64,000 bases of DNA from the NCBI RefSeq assembly GCF_002056795.1, contig NZ_CP020104.1, positions 1,995,001-2,059,000 on the forward strand, read 5' to 3'. The position numbers and the translations under genes are program-made. Below, in pieces: positions 60,752 through 64,000 of this stretch. The first letter of the stretch is position 1, and each line of letters begins with the position of its first letter. A model generated the notes under the pieces. It was not told the origin of the DNA, did not search any database, and saw nothing but the letters and a program-made list of their open reading frames with translations. Source of the stretch: Spirosoma aerolatum (lineage in GTDB: Bacteria; Bacteroidota; Bacteroidia; Cytophagales; Spirosomataceae).

Positions 60752-60840
60752 ATATATGATGTAGAATATATGATATAAGATGTAATTATCTCTGGAAGCC
60801 ACATCCTATATCATACATTCTACATCTTACATCTTATACG
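60752..60840. repeat. Inverted repeat of ATGTAGA-type heptads
   Basis: The left side is five 7-nt words: ATATATG, ATGTAGA, ATATATG, ATATAAG, ATGTAAT (60752-60786). In reverse complement the right side is ATGTAAG, ATGTAGA, ATGTATG, ATATAGG. Arms 60758-60783 and 60801-60826 match at 24 of 26. The right side reaches the TAA stop of the DUF4159 gene. The core is nearly identical to 3775-3803. Confidence 0.88.
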
Positions 60841-61454
60841 TATACCATGGCGTAGGTGATGATATTGACACCAAACTTTGTATTGTCTTCGGCCAGAAAG
60901 CGTTTGTTCCGAAAGTCGTAATCCCACTCGCAGCCGTAATCTTTGTTGCTATACAATACCCCAATACGCCCGTTGACGATAATGGCTTTCAGGTAATCAT
61001 GCACCAGGTCGTCGCCCCAGCCGTTCAATTCAAATGAGGTGGTTGGTGGGCCATCGTCAAACTTGAAAAAACAGGTATAGATCGGGTGCGTATTCGGAAT
61101 TTTCTGCAAGGCCTTCGGGCCAAATGTGCGGGCCATTTCCTGCTCGAACGATTTGGCAAATAAACCATCGACATCATGATTACAATCGTCGACGAAAACG
61201 AAGCCCCCGTTCTGAACGTAGCGTTTGAAATGGTCGCGCTCCTGAGCCGAAAACTCCACCAGTTTGTGACCGCTGAGGTAGCAGAACGGACTTTTAAACA
61301 AGTCGGGACTGCTCAGTTGCACCACACGCTCCTTCTGATCGACAGCCAGAGTAGTATACTCAACCAGTGAATGCATCAGATTAGACGGCATTCGTTGATC
61401 GGTATCCCAGTCGCCAGAGGTATACTGGATTCGGGTGAAAAAGAATGGTTTCAA
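60834..61454 (-). CDS. DUF4159 domain protein
   Basis: A 206-residue protein with the DUF4159 fold. FFFTRIQYTSGDWDTDQRM opens it (quoted in part), and FVQNGGFVFVDDCNHDVDGLF-type and FDDGPPTTSFELNGWGDDL segments follow (parts). No signal peptide or membrane helix is seen. Such genes travel with MoxR/DUF58/Bat clusters, which is the situation here (it is first in the minus-strand order). The biochemical role is unknown. The stop codon lies inside the adjacent repeat. Confidence 0.85.
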   Translation of the reverse strand: MKPFFFTRIQYTSGDWDTDQRMPSNLMHSLVEYTTLAVDQKERVVQLSSPDLFKSPFCYLSGHKLVEFSAQERDHFKRYVQNGGFVFVDDCNHDVDGLFAKSFEQEMARTFGPKALQKIPNTHPIYTCFFKFDDGPPTTSFELNGWGDDLVHDYLKAIIVNGRIGVLYSNKDYGCEWDYDFRNKRFLAEDNTKFGVNIITYAMVYV

Positions 61455-61709
61455 ACTTGTTTGTTGAGAAGTAGTATCAATCTCAGTTCCAGTGGAATCT
61501 ATAGAATAATACTATTGGATGTTAATATTATATTCATCTTAGAATCAGTTAGTCAACACGAAGTCACTACCCGAATTCGTTGAATTGAATCCTAAAAATA
61601 CATTTTCTGCGGCTAAATCGCTAGATATCCAAAGAGGATTTTGCAAAAATCAATAGAGGATTTGCGAATGAATTGAAGAACGGACCGGGTGGGGGTTCTT
61701 GCAAAAGTC
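61455..61709. other. Short intergenic region, no gene seen
   Basis: A 255-bp AT-rich gap between the DUF4159 gene and an acetyltransferase gene, both on the minus strand. It carries two similar GAGGATTTTGCAAA/GAGGATTTGCGAA-type words about 25 bases apart near 61636-61672. It presumably carries the promoter of the DUF4159/MoxR cluster. Nothing else is recognised. Confidence 0.3.
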
Positions 61710-62213
61710 CTATAACGGTTTTCCCATCACAAAATCCTCCATCAGAAATCCGTCGCCAATGTCAATGTCTTCGTTCCCTACGATGGAAAAACCAACGCGC
61801 TCGTAAAACTGAATAGCTTTGTTGTAGCGGTTCACATTCAGTCCCAATCGGTCGTTGTTATTGGCTTTGGCAACCTCGGCCACTGCATCAATCAGCAAAC
61901 GACCCACACCCTTGCCCTGACTGGCTGGGAGCAGATAAATTTTGTGGATTTTGGTAAGCGGCTGGCCTTTGTAATTCAACTCATACGAGCTATAGCCCAG
62001 AAACTCCTGGGTCGTATCATCTTTAGCCAACAAAAAAACGTGCTGTTTATCATTGACCTGACTTTTCAGTGATTCCAGACTGTACATCATGTCGAGCATG
62101 TAGCTAATCTGATTAGGGGATAGAATCTCCCCAAATGTATTGGGCCAGGTTCGGTGAGCAATATCCTGAATAGTAGGTAAGTCGTGTTCGGTGGCTTGGG
62201 TAATGGTAATCAT
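61710..62213 (-). CDS. GNAT-family N-acetyltransferase
   Basis: A 167-residue GCN5-related acetyltransferase. The acetyl-CoA pyrophosphate loop is visible in LPASQGKGVGRLLIDA near residue 97, and motif B/C in NKAIQFYERVGFSIVGNEDI. It acetylates an unknown amine. It forms a loose minus-strand group with a Uma2 gene and a second GNAT gene, without tight coupling. Confidence 0.92.
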   Translation of the reverse strand: MITITQATEHDLPTIQDIAHRTWPNTFGEILSPNQISYMLDMMYSLESLKSQVNDKQHVFLLAKDDTTQEFLGYSSYELNYKGQPLTKIHKIYLLPASQGKGVGRLLIDAVAEVAKANNNDRLGLNVNRYNKAIQFYERVGFSIVGNEDIDIGDGFLMEDFVMGKPL

Positions 62214-62234
62214 AAAGGAGGTTGCAGCCTTGGC

Positions 62235-62906
62235 TCAGGCTGATTTTTTCATGAGTAGCTGTAAGGTGTCCAGATTGACTTTCTTATCAAAAATAGCCTG
62301 AACCGGAATTTGGAAGCCGGGTATGGTAAGGGCGTTTAGTGTATCGTTGATGTACAACGTAGCTACGGAAGCAAAAGCCATTGTCGCTTCGTCCAGTTGG
62401 TATTGCTCGACCGATTTCCGAACGGGATCAATTATCCAATATTCCCCAACGCCGTGTGCGGCATAATCTTCGAACTTAATTCCCCGGTCGCGCCCAGTTG
62501 TACTTTTTGAGAGAATCTCAACGATCAGATCAGGTGCTGGGTGCTCCATCTGGTCGTCCTGAAATGAGCTGGCTGTTTCCTGATTCCAATAGCAGATATC
62601 TAGTTCATAATCATTACGTGTCAGACCGACGAGGGCCTTTTCAGAATCGACTACGCCCAGGTCATTAAGTAAAACGTAGTTTTGCAAGAGATTTTCCAGA
62701 TACTTAGAAGCGTCCAGATGCCTCCGTTTAACGGGTGAGGGCATGATGACTTCACCGTTGATAAATTCGGCTTTGATATCGTCACGAAGCCATTCCCGGA
62801 ACGCTTTACGGCGCTGTGCTTCATCGGCCAAAATAACCTGCGCCCGTTCGATAACCAGTTTGGCATCGGGGGCTTCTAACAGATCGTTAACACAGGTTGA
62901 GAGCAT
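62235..62906 (-). CDS. Uma2-family (DUF820) putative endonuclease
   Basis: A 223-residue PD-(D/E)xK-fold protein. The family signature PDLIVEILSKSTTGRDRGIKFEDYAA (in part) and GVGEYWIIDPVRKSVEQY lie at about 125-170, preceded by EKALVGLTRNDYELDICYW. Members resemble restriction-type nucleases, but their function is not established. The gene is 21 bases from the GNAT gene downstream and is not in an obvious toxin or defence context. Confidence 0.9.
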   Translation of the reverse strand: MLSTCVNDLLEAPDAKLVIERAQVILADEAQRRKAFREWLRDDIKAEFINGEVIMPSPVKRRHLDASKYLENLLQNYVLLNDLGVVDSEKALVGLTRNDYELDICYWNQETASSFQDDQMEHPAPDLIVEILSKSTTGRDRGIKFEDYAAHGVGEYWIIDPVRKSVEQYQLDEATMAFASVATLYINDTLNALTIPGFQIPVQAIFDKKVNLDTLQLLMKKSA

Positions 62907-62974
62907 TTAGTGTATAGCTTATGGAGTGATGAAGTTACGAAAGAATACAATTAGTAGCGTAACGCTCGGTACAG

Positions 62975-63493
62975 TTAAGGGACAAAGCCCGGTTTGGTCC
63001 AGGCCATGAGCAGGCTGTCTTCGTAGGAGCCGTCCTGATTTCGGGTTTTGTGTTTCATCCGGCCTTCCAGCTCAAAACCCAGACGTTGATACAGGCCAAT
63101 CGATTTCTGGTTTGAGGATCTGGATTCGAGTTCGACCCGGCTTACTTCGGGGAATAGTTGCTGAACGTTATCAAGGAAGGCCTGAAACAGCTTTTTACCG
63201 ATACCTTTACCCTGATAAGCTGGATGAACGGCAATAGTTAAACCCGTCAGAATGTGGTCGAAAATACGCAACCCGTATTTGGATGCATGGATTTCGGCAA
63301 TAACTGCCTCCGAATCAATTATGGCAACCAGCATAAGACCCTGCCGAGCAGTTGTCTGAATAAGCGTTTCGATATAGGCTTCCGTAATTTCCGGTTCGGT
63401 GCGGGCAATGCCCTGGCTTATCCGGGCTACTTCCCGGTGGAGTTGGAGGATGGCATCTTTGTCAATAGTTGTTGCCTTTCGAATACAAACCAT
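62975..63493 (-). CDS. GNAT-family N-acetyltransferase
   Basis: A 172-residue acetyltransferase with the acetyl-CoA loop VHPAYQGKGIGKKLFQAFL near residue 92 and the C-terminal QKSIGLYQRLGFELEGRMKH. The pattern fits small-molecule or protein amine acetylation. It is the second GNAT gene within 2 kb; the two differ clearly, so they are not recent duplicates. No partner is evident. Confidence 0.92.
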   Translation of the reverse strand: MVCIRKATTIDKDAILQLHREVARISQGIARTEPEITEAYIETLIQTTARQGLMLVAIIDSEAVIAEIHASKYGLRIFDHILTGLTIAVHPAYQGKGIGKKLFQAFLDNVQQLFPEVSRVELESRSSNQKSIGLYQRLGFELEGRMKHKTRNQDGSYEDSLLMAWTKPGFVP

Positions 63494-63617
63494 AGGGATA
63501 AACGAATTGGTCGGCCTTCTGTATCAAAAATGGCCGACCAATTAATTAGTTTTTATACTTGCTGTAGTGCGGATAGCTCCCCATTTTTTATTAGAAGCTA
63601 TTTGAGTTAGTTGCTAC

Positions 63618-63857
63618 CTAACTAATCGATTGACTATCTAAATACAGCGTATCAGGGTCTAAATCAAGGTCATTGGGCCAAACTATACTACCATTAAACG
63701 CGCGGATTCCGTTGAACACAGATGTATCCCGTAATTCTTGAAAAATGCCGATAGACAAATAGGGCTTTACGTCAAATAGTTTTCGTTCCTGATTCGTAAA
63801 TAGTAACTCAAGGCGATAATCCTCGAGCGGTTTTACGCCTATAACGCGCGGATTCAT
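63618..63857 (-). CDS. DUF2442 protein
   Basis: A 79-residue protein of the DUF2442 family (VIGVKPLEDYRLELLFTNQE, FDVKPYLSIGIFQELRD, WPNDLDLDPDTLY, quoted in parts). Such genes are usually paired with DUF4160 genes, and the remnant of one lies directly upstream. The pairing recalls toxin-antitoxin or small two-gene modules, but function is unproven. The ATG at 63857 is used; a TTG at 63863 adds two residues. The stop is at 63618, and the 124 bases to the next gene hold nothing else. Confidence 0.85.
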   Translation of the reverse strand: MNPRVIGVKPLEDYRLELLFTNQERKLFDVKPYLSIGIFQELRDTSVFNGIRAFNGSIVWPNDLDLDPDTLYLDSQSIS

Positions 63858-63864
63858 AACCAAT

Positions 63865-64000
63865 TTATTTTAGAGGATCAATTGGGAATACCTTTTGACC
63901 ATTGATGGCAAGTTGCCAGTCGGCCATTAGGCTTTCTCGATGAATTTCAATCCAGGCTTCAACCAGTTTGATTTTACCTTTTGGCTACTTTCCTTCTAAC
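63865..64000 (-). pseudogene. DUF4160 gene, 3' part, with an internal stop
   Basis: On the minus strand the reading runs off the right edge as LEGK, then TAG (63987-63985), then PKGKIKLVEAWIEIHRES and DWQLAINGQKVFPIDPLK before the final TAA at 63867-63865. The part after the internal stop matches the conserved C-terminus of DUF4160. Where intact proteins usually have a leucine (G-x-L-P-K), this one has TAG, so a TTG-to-TAG change is the simplest explanation. The 5' portion is outside the window. A sequencing error cannot be excluded. Confidence 0.72.

Noticed and set aside
62235..62906. Uma2 gene as part of a defence island
   Set aside because: The neighbours are two acetyltransferases and small DUF genes; no restriction, CRISPR, retron or other defence gene is present.
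1..64000. Mobile elements, prophage, CRISPR or rRNA/tRNA genes
   Set aside because: No transposase, integrase, phage structural gene, spaced direct repeats or RNA gene was found when reading the window.

Overview
The window looks like a chromosomal segment of a Bacteroidota member of the order Cytophagales, most likely a Spirosoma-type genome. The support is gene content: type IX secretion parts (a PorD-family protein, a PorE-like OmpA protein, C-terminal sorting domains), an Rpb6-type RNA polymerase omega subunit, a Rho factor with a very long low-complexity N-terminus, GH97 and GH109 glycosidases, a MoxR/DUF58/Bat cluster, and near absence of Shine-Dalgarno sites. The genus is an inference. 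No rRNA, tRNA, CRISPR array, prophage or intact insertion sequence was found. Most genes are ordinary housekeeping or envelope genes.

Layout. 0-5 kb: transketolase C-terminal subunit, an ECF sigma / anti-sigma-like / Spy-like envelope module, a LiaF-like and a PspC protein, and a TrpF-like protein lacking catalytic residues. 5-14 kb: GH97 glycosidase, a 1397-residue hybrid histidine kinase, and a diheme peroxidase. 14-18 kb: queuosine-precursor transporter, a polytopic membrane protein, RbfA and a LolC/E permease. 18-26 kb: sugar metabolism (GHMP kinase, sugar permease, GH109-like oxidoreductase, TIM-barrel isomerase), a metallo-hydrolase, and pterin genes (QueD/PTPS plus FolE). 26-29 kb: Rho, then a decayed secreted-protein gene. 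29-43 kb: CoaX, an outer-membrane protein, LptC, a cytochrome c/SCO set, RecN, PorD, CoaBC, omega, BamD, a secreted protein, an OstA-like protein and TilS. Lipopolysaccharide transport and outer-membrane assembly genes recur here. 43-46 kb: PorE-like protein and small genes. 46-50.5 kb: an SDR and a three-gene amidoligase cluster (ATP-grasp, glutamine amidotransferase, GCS2 ligase). 50.8-53.7 kb: a second ECF sigma operon with three small envelope proteins, and a glycerophosphodiesterase. 53.7-61.5 kb: a Bat-type cluster. 61.7-64 kb: acetyltransferases, Uma2, and a DUF2442 / broken DUF4160 pair.

The most unusual feature is between the genes. Many short intergenic spaces are filled by long inverted repeats whose arms are made of degenerate tandem words of 7 nt (sometimes 8 or 9). 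The words differ between loci (TAGGAGT, ATGTAGG, GTTTACA, GTGAAAGA, CGCAAAGA), but the period and the mirrored architecture recur. Some arms run into stop codons. One element runs into the 5' coding region of lptC and encodes the hydrophobic part of its signal peptide. I consider this repeat system, and the GCS2/amidotransferase/ATP-grasp cluster, the two best candidates for something under-described.
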